The position numbers were made by a program, and so were the translations under genes. A stretch of DNA of 63,250 nucleotides from an uncultured Dorea sp. Lineage in GTDB: Bacteria; Bacillota; Clostridia; Lachnospirales; Lachnospiraceae. Where the stretch lies: contig CAJTVY010000017.1 of assembly GCA_910579925.1 (NCBI GenBank), positions 1-63,250 on the forward strand, written 5' to 3'. A model generated the notes under the pieces. It ran no database searches. It saw only the letters and a list, made by a program, of their open reading frames with translations, and was not told the origin of the DNA. The first letter of the stretch is position 1; every line of letters starts with the position of its first letter. Shown in pieces: positions 43,001 to 50,925 of the stretch.

Positions 43001-45440
43001 TACGGGCAACAATGCAAACGATCAGTATGCAGTGCGCGTAAGCGGAGGCGTACAGACGCCGATGCTGGATCTGTATCAGGTGATGGATGAGGCGAATGCC
43101 GCAGAGCGTCAGAGCAGGGCGGAAGCATATATTGAAGACCTGGAAACCTATGTGGCTCAGATTGAGAAGAAGCATGACGAGGTGCATAAGAACTCCACGA
43201 ACAAACTTGTGCAGTACGATTATAAAGCAAGCGACTGTATCCTGGGAGCTTCTGACATTATGCTTGATACCATGATGCTCTCCCTTCCGGCCCAGCAGAT
43301 TCTTGCAGGAACCGGAGGCGGCAGCGTGCAGGACAAGGCAAAGAAGCTGGTTACTTCCATGGAAGCGATGGAGAACATGATGTATCTGTTCTACCAGCAT
43401 AAGGGATTGAACAACAGCGCCGAGGATGTGAAAGACCGCTTCCCGATCAACCATCTGAATATTCGTTATCAGACCATGTTTGCAGGAGCGTTCATGTATG
43501 CATCCGGCAACCATATTGGTATCGAGTATCCGGAAGCAGCGGGAATGATGAAAGGCGTGACCGTAGTGCCGGATGCGTCCGGAAAGTACAATGGAACAGG
43601 ACAGTATTACGGATGGGGGATTGCCCATGAGATCGGTCACTGTATCAACCAGGGTACTTATGCGATTGCAGAGATCACGAACAACTACTTTTCCGTGCTT
43701 GCACAGGCGAGGGATACGAATGATTCCGTACGCTTTAAGTATGAGAATGTATATGATAAGGTAACGTCAGGATCAAAAGGCCGGGCCTCAAATGTATTTA
43801 CACAGCTCGGTATGTACTGGCAGTTACATCTGGCATATGATAAAGGGATGAACTATAAGACCTATTCGGATTACAATGAGCAGCTTGCGAATCTGTTCTT
43901 TGCGAGAGTAGATACTTATTCCAGAAATCCGGGCAAGGCGCCGACGCCGAACGACGTGATACTGTCATTTTGCGGCGACAAGGATCAGGATCTGATGCGT
44001 CTGGCCTGTGCGGCGGCGGAGAAGGATATTCTTGAATTCTTCGAGCGTTGGGGAATGACTCCGAATGAGGATACGGTTAATTATGCGGGACAGTTCCCGA
44101 AGGAGACAAGAGCAATCTACTATGTGAATGATGAATCCAGAGTATATCGTCTTGCGAATCCGAATAGTCCGCTGAATACGGAAGGAACTACGCAGGCAGT
44201 GGGAGCTGGTACTAAGGCGGTTATCAACAAAGATGCAGCGAACCAGGTAGATCTCACTCTGGACTCCACGCTGAATGCAGGGGATGTCCTTGGATACGAG
44301 ATCGTACGGTGCTATACTTCTAACGGAGAGATAGAGAAAGAAGTCGCTGGATTTGCTACCGGAAATACATTTACGGATACGATTACCACAGTGAATAATC
44401 GTGTTGTGACCTATGAGGTTACGGTAATTGACCAGCATCTGAACCGCTCGGCGACAAAGACGCTTGATCCGGTGAAGATCAAACACGAAGGAAACCTTGA
44501 TAAGAGTTATTGGAGCGTTTCAGTCGATAATAATAAGTTAAAGGCTACCAGCAAGATCACGGAAGATGCAGAGACTGACAAAGAGGATAGCTGCGGTCCG
44601 GCCGAAGAAGATCCGATCATGGCTGCTGTGGATAATAAGACGGCAACCACCTATACTGGTCAGGTGATGGATGCGAATGCGGAAGTGGTGATTGAACTGA
44701 ACCAGACCGTTACGGTATCCGGATTCAAATATACGGTAGAGAGCGGTACGCCGATTAAGGATTACAGTATTTTTGTCCGTAATGAAAAGAACGAGTGGGT
44801 CGAGGCGGCCGGCGGAATCTTTAAAGACAAGATCAATACGGTGAACTTTGGTATTGAGGGCAGCAGTAATATTGCTTTATACCAGACTTCCGCAGTCAAG
44901 CTGGCGATTAAGAACCAGAAAGGCGCTGAGATAGCCATATCTGAACTGGACGTACTTGGCGTGACAGGAGACGACGTGGAATTCCGTAAGACAGAAGGCG
45001 ACGGCACGACTGCGATCGGAACAATGGCAGAGGATTACGTGTATGGAACAGATGCAGCGAATGACAAGATTCCGAAAGGCTCCATCGTATTTACCGGAAG
45101 GTATAAGGGCAACGCAGCATTCAACGTTGTAATTCTGTATGATCAGGATGGGAATATTGTAGGCGGTCTGAACGACCAGGATGAACTGAAGGCATATCAG
45201 GTACTCTTCTCGGATGTTGATGATTCGGGCGGAGATATTCAGGATGATTTTGACGGAACATGGATCTACTGGATCGATCCGAAGGATGCGGATCTTAATA
45301 GTCTGCAGTCTGTCCGGGCAGAGTTATACCGTGTGGATGATGCTTTAGGAAACGGCGGCCAGCGTCTGGTCAGCGACTGTATCTTTGAAGAGATGCCGGA
45401 GACACTTCCGAACATCACATTAAGCGGCAAGAAGAATTAA
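40017..45440 (+). CDS. Secreted dockerin-bearing M60-like (mucin-type) metallopeptidase
   Basis: An 1807-residue secreted protein. Signal peptide 1-23 (VLAPCMQSFA) leads to a Pro/Gly/Thr linker (26-100) and a small beta domain. A dockerin at about 219-275 has two canonical calcium loops, DVNDDKEIDDTD and DLNLDKKVDLAD. Two Fn3 domains (about 459-650), a discoidin/CBM32-like domain (about 654-828) and the M60 domain (about 893-1380) follow. Zinc site HEIGH is at 1204-1208 with Glu1219 downstream, matching the M60 HExxH plus E pattern. Another Fn3-like and CBM32-like module and a C-terminal domain end the chain. M60 enzymes cleave heavily glycosylated mucin-type proteins. No sortase signal is present; the dockerin implies docking to a partner, perhaps the next gene product. 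Confidence 0.88.
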   Translation: MKRIVSFMLAAVLVLAPCMQSFATDDIAPAVEGPGSPEDPAPPGTDNQTTPPNGNDQTTPPDKTTGSGAGEDNGGGDTLVPPDTNIPAGAGGNSGDIVPIGEMETEKTDQGVTKGQIDVYIMQSLVFKDDITYTVKLKDPANKETTQDIKFEKETSELKKGVTFDGLDDGSYTLSISADGYRTRERIIDVKGLAYKLTYSTGFLDGYEYAAGKNHPGALRIGDVNDDKEIDDTDKKLLIDKIDSNEISENNSKKVPGDLNLDKKVDLADLNYFVLGYFKPGESKEASATIETIVPASAIKSKADAKTKAEGLDFLSRGEGGAKISRADGKEISEENPVIVDFEFEEGVYSDGIVIDSSEENPIETGEIQIEYTYKDASGNVVEADPVQVPLTQHDVHTLLTYEGVEVQKDEYGNIVIDLKSQIAVKRVTFTITGMKKNNNLAEISRVEFVNGMENRIPEPPRYIPNLHEPKAGNKTFDVSWDPCVNVTGYEVKIKGPVGEDEKREIVEEVIPVRGCFLTVSSLNNEKLLNKETYEVSVQSVNGAWKSGYSGIKKAVPMVDKKPDPPDYVSTIGKYKAIDVSWKKMKDTDYFHVYYKEAGETEFTKIEEKIEDSKYTITDLKDKADYDIYVTGVNSEGESDPSKIYTASTQDPKPAQMPKYKLLNRADEGKVSEKIISAKLGSGSMMDSPLDTQKDTAWGAVDNSPTSHYFMNTWDGGGFNPMGSRGLTFEFDKAYKMDRLALQEVSPQSQNYGYAQARYWDAAGQVHDIPRGSMRVLKKTDSEGRVYYVLRFPGPIEAKKIQFALSRSYVYGTISISEVYFYEYDTIEEEIMALYGDDLHTELKEEVTQARLDELKKRIETKDPVSKEFHPDQEYLKRELQNAQDILDAKNLGRTVKVHNTINTKDVGRGFGGLNAWQPLGVTAAAGEEITVYVGHNSKRAGDGTNLQLVSTQYHSEAASMFKVVATLKVGRNDITIPQLWTLKAEAGGALYVQYTGNNANDQYAVRVSGGVQTPMLDLYQVMDEANAAERQSRAEAYIEDLETYVAQIEKKHDEVHKNSTNKLVQYDYKASDCILGASDIMLDTMMLSLPAQQILAGTGGGSVQDKAKKLVTSMEAMENMMYLFYQHKGLNNSAEDVKDRFPINHLNIRYQTMFAGAFMYASGNHIGIEYPEAAGMMKGVTVVPDASGKYNGTGQYYGWGIAHEIGHCINQGTYAIAEITNNYFSVLAQARDTNDSVRFKYENVYDKVTSGSKGRASNVFTQLGMYWQLHLAYDKGMNYKTYSDYNEQLANLFFARVDTYSRNPGKAPTPNDVILSFCGDKDQDLMRLACAAAEKDILEFFERWGMTPNEDTVNYAGQFPKETRAIYYVNDESRVYRLANPNSPLNTEGTTQAVGAGTKAVINKDAANQVDLTLDSTLNAGDVLGYEIVRCYTSNGEIEKEVAGFATGNTFTDTITTVNNRVVTYEVTVIDQHLNRSATKTLDPVKIKHEGNLDKSYWSVSVDNNKLKATSKITEDAETDKEDSCGPAEEDPIMAAVDNKTATTYTGQVMDANAEVVIELNQTVTVSGFKYTVESGTPIKDYSIFVRNEKNEWVEAAGGIFKDKINTVNFGIEGSSNIALYQTSAVKLAIKNQKGAEIAISELDVLGVTGDDVEFRKTEGDGTTAIGTMAEDYVYGTDAANDKIPKGSIVFTGRYKGNAAFNVVILYDQDGNIVGGLNDQDELKAYQVLFSDVDDSGGDIQDDFDGTWIYWIDPKDADLNSLQSVRAELYRVDDALGNGGQRLVSDCIFEEMPETLPNITLSGKKN

Positions 45441-45459
45441 GCGATAAAAGGAGTAGAAC

Positions 45460-46701
45460 ATGAAGAAGTTTAGATTAGGTATGATAATGGCAGTGTTCGC
45501 ATTTATCGCAATGCTGCCGCTGCGGGTATCCGCAGAAGAAATTGAAGAAACTAAGGAAAAGGAGGTGGGCGTCACCTGTACGCCCGCCAATGACAACAAA
45601 GAATATTCTATGGAATTATATATTCCGAATGCAGCGAAAGAAGAGATTGCCACATTAAGCCTGAAGCTTGAGGTGGACGTAGATCCGACGGTATCGGGAA
45701 ATGATTTTAACGATCCTGTCGTGGAATTCAGTAAAGACGTTACAAGCAAGGCAAAAGTGTATGAGTACCGCTATCAGAGTTCGCTGAATATCTATATTGC
45801 AGGAATCGAGGCTCTCTTTAATGAGGACGATACACTCAATATCGGAACCGTATCTTTACAGACCGTATCTGGCGAGAGCGTAGCGTTATCGGGCGTCAGA
45901 CTGACTGACGACGAGGATGCCATTATGGTAGTCCGCGGATGGGGCGATGCCGAAGCGGTATCCAGGGAGAACTGGCAGGACGGTACGGAAGATCCTGGCC
46001 CGGATACGCCGCCGGATCCGGATGCAAAAGTGGATACTGAATTCTCGGTATCCGATGGGAGCGGTGTTACGGTCTCGGAGAAAAGCGAAAAAGTGATCAA
46101 AAAGAGTGCGCTTGCTTATCTGCAGGAGTATTATGGAGATAAGCTTGCAGAACTGGGGAATGATTATAAGGTCGTTTCCAGATTAAATCTCACAAATGTG
46201 TCGGAATCTGATATCGAACAGGCAGTCAAGGATGCATTTTCTGCGGTGTTAAACGGCAAGAAGATTGGTCAGTATTATGATATCAGTATTACAGCCGATG
46301 TGATCAAAGACGGCGAGGTAGTGCTGGGACTTGGCAATATTGAGATTCCGCAGCTGCAGGAGCAGATTGATCTGACTATGAGAATCCCGGAGGCCGTGAG
46401 AAAATCAGGGCGTACTTACCAGATGCTTCACTGCAGGGCCGATCTGATGGCAGAGGCTCTTGCGACTTCGAAGGGAGAGGATAATACAGTTACGTTCAGT
46501 ACAGATTCTTTCTCTCCGTTTGCGCTTGCTTATGCCGATGGCAGCGGTGCGAATGGCGGCGGCAGCAATGGCAGTACGAATGCTTCCGGAACAGCAAGAT
46601 CGGCAAAGACGGGAGACGAGGCGAATATGATGTTATACCTTATCTTAGGAATGGCCTCTGTGCTTGGCGTCCTTGCAACGAAAAAGTATAGAACAGAATA
46701 G
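45460..46701 (+). CDS. Wall-anchored surface protein with cohesin-like domain
   Basis: A 413-residue protein with signal peptide (about 1-26, LPLRVSAEE), an N-terminal beta-rich domain (about 30-160) whose pattern IATLSLKLEVDVDPT, VYEYRYQSSLNIYIAG and LNIGTVSLQTVSGE resembles cohesins, a second domain ending TFSTDSFSPFALAYADG, a Gly/Ser/Asn linker and a C-terminal sorting-like signal SAKTGDE, hydrophobic helix, then KKYRTE. The KTGD form without the leading LP is common in this bacterial group. It starts 20 bases after the M60 gene. A cohesin here would give the dockerin of that enzyme a cell-surface anchor; cohesin homology is inferred from pattern only. Confidence 0.7.
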   Translation: MKKFRLGMIMAVFAFIAMLPLRVSAEEIEETKEKEVGVTCTPANDNKEYSMELYIPNAAKEEIATLSLKLEVDVDPTVSGNDFNDPVVEFSKDVTSKAKVYEYRYQSSLNIYIAGIEALFNEDDTLNIGTVSLQTVSGESVALSGVRLTDDEDAIMVVRGWGDAEAVSRENWQDGTEDPGPDTPPDPDAKVDTEFSVSDGSGVTVSEKSEKVIKKSALAYLQEYYGDKLAELGNDYKVVSRLNLTNVSESDIEQAVKDAFSAVLNGKKIGQYYDISITADVIKDGEVVLGLGNIEIPQLQEQIDLTMRIPEAVRKSGRTYQMLHCRADLMAEALATSKGEDNTVTFSTDSFSPFALAYADGSGANGGGSNGSTNASGTARSAKTGDEANMMLYLILGMASVLGVLATKKYRTE

Positions 46702-46719
46702 GATTTATAAGTAAGAATG

Positions 46720-46750
46720 AACGGCTGTCCGCTATGGATAGCCGTTTTTA
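46720..46750 (+). terminator. Terminator of the M60-surface protein operon
   Basis: AACGGCTGTCC (46720-46730) pairs with GGATAGCCGTT (46736-46746) with one mismatch-like G-T pair, followed by TTT. Confidence 0.88.
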
Positions 46751-46774
46751 TAGGGGAAGGTATGGGAAATATTT

Positions 46775-46796
46775 CCTGTGACAGGCATTTCACAGG
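46775..46796. promoter_or_regulatory. Inverted repeat CCTGTGA-N8-TCACAGG
   Basis: Perfect 7-bp inverted repeat upstream of the small basic protein and hydrogenase-like gene. It resembles a Crp/Fnr site but with 8 rather than 6 bases between TGTGA and TCACA, so the binding protein is uncertain. Confidence 0.4.
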
Positions 46797-46862
46797 TATA
46801 GATTTATCCAGAATATGCATACTATTAGCAGGAAATGATCTTGCTGAAAGGAGCATGTGAAT

Positions 46863-47027
46863 ATGAAAGAGTTAAAACTAGACCTTCTCCCGGGCAACCT
46901 CTATGCTGCCAGACAGAAGGAACAGCAGCGTAAAGAGACAGAGAAGAAAAAGAGAGAGCCGCAGAAAAGCATCGTGAAGATTGAGAATGTGTCAAAAGTC
47001 GACAGAATAGACGGAAGCGGACGGTAG
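46863..47027 (+). CDS. Small basic protein (54 aa) upstream of the hydrogenase-like gene
   Basis: ATG 46863 follows AAAGGAG with 9 bases between, and the frame runs 54 codons to TAG at 47025. The product has a hydrophobic start (KELKLDLLPGNLYAARQ), then a very charged helix-forming stretch (KETEKKKREPQK) and ends SKVDRIDGSGR. It stops 5 bases before the next start codon, so the two are translationally linked. No family recognised. The tight pairing suggests an accessory or regulatory role for the iron-sulfur protein. Confidence 0.65.
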   Translation: MKELKLDLLPGNLYAARQKEQQRKETEKKKREPQKSIVKIENVSKVDRIDGSGR

Positions 47028-47032
47028 AGATT

Positions 47033-48271
47033 ATGAAGACATTCGATGAGCTTTATGGGGAACTTCTGAAAAGAAAAATTGCAAAGGACGAGACATTGCC
47101 AGAGGAATATGATCCTTATCATCTGGACTGCCTTCTTCATCCTGAGAAATATGCTGCGGTTATCCAGATTGAGGAATGTGAGAAATGTGCTTATGATCGT
47201 GCGTGCCAGAATAGCTGCATCTTTGACGCTGTGGAAAGGTCGGATGAAGGAAAGCTAAGGATCAATCCCTCCCTCTGTGTCGGATGTGAGGCCTGTATAG
47301 AAGCCTGTAAGAATGGAAATCTGACGGCAGGCAGGGATGCGCTTGCGGCTATGAAAGGGGTGAGAGAGGCAAAAGGACCGGTCTATATGATGGTTGCCCC
47401 TGCGTTTCTGGGGCAGTTTTCCGGGGAGGTAACGCCGGGAAAGCTGCGCGCGGCTTTTAAGGCTCTGGGATTCACCGGCATGGTGGAGGTTGCGCTATTT
47501 GCGGATATCCTGACCCTTAAGGAGGCTCTGGAATTCGACCTGCATGTGCGGCAGATCGGAGATTATCAGCTGACAAGCTGTTGTTGTCCGGTCTGGATCG
47601 CCATGATCCGCAAGATTTACCATGAATTAATGCCCCATGTTCCAGGGGCGGTGTCGCCGATGATCGCATGCGGCCGTATGATTAAGAGGATTCATCCGGA
47701 TGCGCTTACGGTGTTTGCGGGTCCCTGTCTTGCAAAGAAACAGGAGGCCAGGGAACCGGACATTGCGGATGCGGTGGATTATGTGCTTACTTTCCAGGAA
47801 GTACAGGATATCTTTGATGCGGCGGACATCCATCCAGAGGAGCTTTACGATGAGGGGAAAGAACATGCGTCCAAAGCGGGAAGGCTCTATGCAAGAACCG
47901 GCGGGGTGAGCCAGGCGGTAGCAGAAATGGTAGAGCAGCTTTGCCCTGAACGAAGCATCCCCGTCCGTTCTGAGCAGGCAGACGGACCGAAGGCGTGTAT
48001 GGAAATGATACGAAGGATTAAAGAAGGACGGACGGATGCAAACTTTTTTGAAGGAATGGGCTGCGCAGGGGGCTGCGTAGGCGGCCCCAAGGCGGTTCTT
48101 AGCGCAGAGAAAGGAAGAGAGTATGTGGAGGCTTATGGCGCTGCTTCCGGTTTTCGGACGCCTCTTGAGAATCCTTATGTGAGAAAGGTGCTGGAAGAAC
48201 TGGGGCTTGAGACGGTGGAAGAGTTATTGATGGATGACGAGCTGCTGACGAGAGACTTTCATGTTGAATAG
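47033..48271 (+). CDS. [FeFe]-hydrogenase-like iron-sulfur protein
   Basis: A 412-residue protein with two N-terminal cluster motifs (CEKCAYDRACQNSC and CVGCEACIEAC, residues about 49-92) and a domain of the iron-hydrogenase large-subunit type. The H-cluster loops are recognisable but altered: L1 reads TSCCCPVW rather than TSCCPxW, L2 reads GPCLAKKQE with Gly for the usual Met, and L3 reads EGMGCAGGCVGG in place of ExMACxGGC. The cysteine ligands are retained. Such variants are thought to be sensory or atypical hydrogenases; activity is not shown. No maturation genes are in the window. Confidence 0.8.
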   Translation: MKTFDELYGELLKRKIAKDETLPEEYDPYHLDCLLHPEKYAAVIQIEECEKCAYDRACQNSCIFDAVERSDEGKLRINPSLCVGCEACIEACKNGNLTAGRDALAAMKGVREAKGPVYMMVAPAFLGQFSGEVTPGKLRAAFKALGFTGMVEVALFADILTLKEALEFDLHVRQIGDYQLTSCCCPVWIAMIRKIYHELMPHVPGAVSPMIACGRMIKRIHPDALTVFAGPCLAKKQEAREPDIADAVDYVLTFQEVQDIFDAADIHPEELYDEGKEHASKAGRLYARTGGVSQAVAEMVEQLCPERSIPVRSEQADGPKACMEMIRRIKEGRTDANFFEGMGCAGGCVGGPKAVLSAEKGREYVEAYGAASGFRTPLENPYVRKVLEELGLETVEELLMDDELLTRDFHVE

Positions 48272-48286
48272 ATTTTGAAATGTATA

Positions 48287-48315
48287 TTGACATTTCTGAT
48301 CACTCCCAATATAAT
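48287..48315 (+). promoter_or_regulatory. Consensus sigma-A promoter of dus
   Basis: TTGACA (48287-48292), 17-base spacer, TATAAT (48310-48315): a full consensus match 32 bases before the dus start codon. Confidence 0.85.
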
Positions 48316-48346
48316 TGATTCAGTTTTTATAGAGGAAGGATCAGAA

Positions 48347-49318
48347 ATGCGATACTATCTTGCCCCTCTTGAGGGGATTACGACACGAATATTCCGGAAG
48401 GCATATCACGATTGCTTTACACCGATGGATAAATATTTTACACCGTTTCTGTCGCCCCATTCCAAGAAGGGGTTTTCAGCGAAGGAACTGGCGGAGATTC
48501 TGCCGGAGCATAACCAGGGGATGAGGCTGGTTCCGCAGATTCTGACGAACCGGGCAGAGGACTTTCTGAAAACGGAAGAAAAACTTGTATATTATGGTTA
48601 TAAGGAGATTAATCTGAATCTTGGCTGCCCCTCTAAAACCGTGGTATCAAAAGGAAGGGGTTCGGGATTTCTGGCGGATCCGGAAGGGCTTGACCGTTTC
48701 CTTTATGAACTTTTTTCCGGAACGAAAGTAGGGATATCTATTAAGACCAGAATCGGGAAGGACGACCCGGAGGAATTTCACAGGCTGCTTAGGATCTATC
48801 GCCAGTATCCTCTGGAGGAACTGATTATCCATCCAAGGGTTCAGAAAGATTTTTATAAAAATAAACCGAATCTGGAAATATTTGAACAGGCTGCAAAGGC
48901 AGGGGGCTGCCCGTTGTGCTATAACGGGGATCTCTGCACGAGAGAGGATGCGGCGGTGATAGAAAAGCGTTTCCCAACTGTAACAGCAATTATGATCGGA
49001 AGAGGAATCATTGGAAATCCGGGGCTCCTGGGTGAGATTAAGGGGCAGGGGGCGGCGGATAAGGGACAGATCCGCAGATTCCATGACCGGTTATATGAGG
49101 ATTACCAGAGCCTTGACATGGGTGATAAGAACGTGCTGTTTAAGATGAAAGAGATCTGGTGTTATCTGGGAGATTCTTTTCCTGGATGTGAGAAGCTTCT
49201 GAAGCGTATTAAGAAGGCGGAGAAGCTGGACCGATATGAAGAAGCTGTGAATTTTATCTTTACTTTTCAGGAACCATGCAATATAATAGAAAAAAATTCT
49301 ATATATAGGAATTTTTAA
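48347..49318 (+). CDS. dus: tRNA-dihydrouridine synthase
   Basis: FMN enzyme of 323 residues that reduces uridine to dihydrouridine in the tRNA D loop. Family blocks are YYLAPLEGITTRIFR at the N-terminus, EINLNLGCPSKTVVSKGRGSGFL (in pieces) with the catalytic-type Cys, SIKTRIG, LIIHPRVQKDFY, YNGDLCTREDA and IMIGRGIIGNPGLL. The ATG at 48347 follows AGAGGAAGGA and the consensus promoter; the upstream ATG at 48275 lies before the promoter and is rejected. It is a stand-alone gene followed closely by an XRE-cupin regulator. Confidence 0.92.
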   Translation: MRYYLAPLEGITTRIFRKAYHDCFTPMDKYFTPFLSPHSKKGFSAKELAEILPEHNQGMRLVPQILTNRAEDFLKTEEKLVYYGYKEINLNLGCPSKTVVSKGRGSGFLADPEGLDRFLYELFSGTKVGISIKTRIGKDDPEEFHRLLRIYRQYPLEELIIHPRVQKDFYKNKPNLEIFEQAAKAGGCPLCYNGDLCTREDAAVIEKRFPTVTAIMIGRGIIGNPGLLGEIKGQGAADKGQIRRFHDRLYEDYQSLDMGDKNVLFKMKEIWCYLGDSFPGCEKLLKRIKKAEKLDRYEEAVNFIFTFQEPCNIIEKNSIYRNF

Positions 49319-49330
49319 GGAGGGATCCCT

Positions 49331-49882
49331 TTGGAGCACTTGAATCAGATTATTGCGGGCAATCTGAAAGAGATCAGAAAGCGTAAGGAACTAAGCCTTG
49401 AGCAGGCGTCGGCTCTGACTTCCATCAGTAAGAGTATGTTAAGCCAGTTAGAGCGCGGAGAAGTCAATCCTACGATTTCAACGGTATATAAGCTTTCACT
49501 GGGGCTTAAGGTTCCGGTGACAGCGTTTACGGCGGACAAGCCGAAGCCATTTTCCAAGACAGGGAAAGGGGTGGTAGTTCCTCTTGTCGGCGATGAGGGA
49601 CGATACAGACTGTATCCTGTCTTTGAATTCCGGGAGGGTCAGAACTTTGAGATCTTTGATCTGGAATTTGATAAGGGAGGCAGGATGCGCGGACATCTGC
49701 AGATGCACGGAACCAGAGAGTTTATTACGGTATATTCAGGCGAACTGTCTCTGATTTTTGAAGACAGGGAGTATGTGCTGAAAGCGGGGGATTCGGCCGA
49801 GTATAATGCATTTGACGAATACATATACAAGAATTCGGGAGAGGTCATGGTGACTGCATGTATTGTAGTCCATTATCCATAA
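49331..49882 (+). CDS. XRE-cupin transcriptional regulator
   Basis: A 183-residue regulator with an XRE helix-turn-helix at about 10-65 (LSLEQASALTSISKSMLSQLERGEVNPTISTVYKLS in pieces) and a C-terminal cupin at about 105-180 (GHLQMHGTREFITVYSGELSL, AGDSAEYNAF). This architecture is common among regulators of amino acid or polyamine metabolism, sensing small ligands by the cupin. It starts with TTG at 49331 after AAGGAGG. It lies 22 bases before the ProX-like gene, which it may control. Confidence 0.85.
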   Translation: MEHLNQIIAGNLKEIRKRKELSLEQASALTSISKSMLSQLERGEVNPTISTVYKLSLGLKVPVTAFTADKPKPFSKTGKGVVVPLVGDEGRYRLYPVFEFREGQNFEIFDLEFDKGGRMRGHLQMHGTREFITVYSGELSLIFEDREYVLKAGDSAEYNAFDEYIYKNSGEVMVTACIVVHYP

Positions 49883-49903
49883 CAGAAAGGAGATATCAGT
49901 AAG

Positions 49904-50395
49904 ATGGAAGACCAGAAGCAGCGAGTGTATGACGCATTGGACAAGTTGAAGATTAAGTACGAGGTCGTAGAGCATGAACCGGTACATACCATGGAGGACA
50001 TGGACAGGCTTGGACTGCCCGAGAAGGGAACCCTGTGTAAGAATCTCTTTTTAAGAGATTCGAAGGGAAAGAGACATTTTCTTGTGACCTGCGAGGAGAG
50101 TAAGAAGGTGGATCTGAAGGCTCTCGGAAGGCAGCTTGGAGGGGGAAACCTAAGTTTTGCTTCGGAAGACCGGCTGGAGAAATATCTGGGACTTAAGCAG
50201 GGGAGCGTGTCGCCCTTTGGACTTATGAATGATACGGATCATGCGGTGGAGTTTTTTATTGACAAGGATCTGAGCAGATGCAAGAGTCTTGGAATCCACC
50301 CGCTTGAGAATACGGCCACTGTTTTCCTGTCTTTTAAGGATCTGGATAAATTCCTGTGGGATCTGGACGTAGACGTAGTGAAGGTGAAGCTGTAG
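49904..50395 (+). CDS. ProX-like YbaK/aminoacyl-tRNA deacylase
   Basis: A 163-residue YbaK-domain protein of the prolyl-tRNA editing (ProX/PrdX) type. Blocks are LDKLKIKYEVVEHEPVHTMEDM, KNLFLRDSKGKRHFLVTCEESKKVDLK (in pieces), LKQGSVSPFGLMND and NTATVFLSFKDLDKFL. Free-standing members remove wrongly attached alanine from proline tRNA. The ATG follows AGAAAGGAGATAT. Confidence 0.88.
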   Translation: MEDQKQRVYDALDKLKIKYEVVEHEPVHTMEDMDRLGLPEKGTLCKNLFLRDSKGKRHFLVTCEESKKVDLKALGRQLGGGNLSFASEDRLEKYLGLKQGSVSPFGLMNDTDHAVEFFIDKDLSRCKSLGIHPLENTATVFLSFKDLDKFLWDLDVDVVKVKL

Positions 50396-50404
50396 GCGTA
50401 AAGC

Positions 50405-50504
50405 AAAACAGCATTATATCGGTAGTATCCAAAAGGACTGCGTATGGCGGAAATCGCTGGAAGTAGGACATCCTGGATACTACCATCGCTGATCAGGCTG
50501 TTTT
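50405..50504. terminator. Long bidirectional hairpin between proX-like and XRE genes
   Basis: Outer stem AAAACAGC (50405-50412) with GCTGTTTT (50497-50504) and a perfect inner stem GGTAGTATCC (50421-50430) with GGATACTACC (50475-50484). Runs of A and T at the ends let it terminate both the + strand gene and the convergent XRE gene ending at 50516. Confidence 0.65.
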
Positions 50505-50515
50505 CTACGATTATC

Positions 50516-50764
50516 CTAAGGATTTCCATCAATCAGATAATCGTAGGAAACATCAAAAATTTCAGTAAGAGCCTTTAACTCCAGATCCGTTACATACCGT
50601 TTGTTGGTTTCAATACGAGTTATAACATTTTTATCCATATCGTAACCTTTTAACTGGAGCTGGTAGGCAAGTTTTCGTTGTGAATAATCGTGCTTTTTTC
50701 TTAGTTCAATCAGTTGTTTGCTGATCAGGTTCTTTCCACCGTCTGGTGTTCTTGGCTTTGGCAT
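50516..50764 (-). CDS. XRE-family transcriptional regulator (82 aa)
   Basis: An 82-residue helix-turn-helix protein (SQRKLAYQLQLKGYDMDKNVITRIETNKRYV in pieces) ending FDVSYDYLIDGNP, a typical phage-repressor-like XRE family. On its strand, AAAAGGAGAAAG precedes the start at 50764. It diverges from the sce7726-like gene, so it may repress that promoter. Confidence 0.85.
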   Translation of the reverse strand: MPKPRTPDGGKNLISKQLIELRKKHDYSQRKLAYQLQLKGYDMDKNVITRIETNKRYVTDLELKALTEIFDVSYDYLIDGNP

Positions 50765-50857
50765 TTTAAATCTTTCTCCTTTTGTAAGTATTTCAATATG
50801 GTTGTCTCATTTTCTGAACCATGTATTGATTTTACAGGGCAATGTTTGTAGAATCGG

Positions 50858-50885
50858 TTGCAAAAATGAGGCGAACTTATATAAT
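50858..50885 (+). promoter_or_regulatory. Predicted promoter of the sce7726-like gene
   Basis: TTGCAA (50858-50863), 16-base spacer, TATAAT (50880-50885), 41 bases before the start codon and within the divergent region shared with the XRE gene. Confidence 0.6.
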
Positions 50886-50925
50886 GATATCTTAAAGGGT
50901 TTATGCATGTCTGGGAGTCTGAGTA

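Noticed and set aside
42465..43640. 391-residue reverse frame inside the M60 gene
   Set aside because: Antisense to a strongly supported coding region with HExxH and dockerin motifs; no ribosome site seen.
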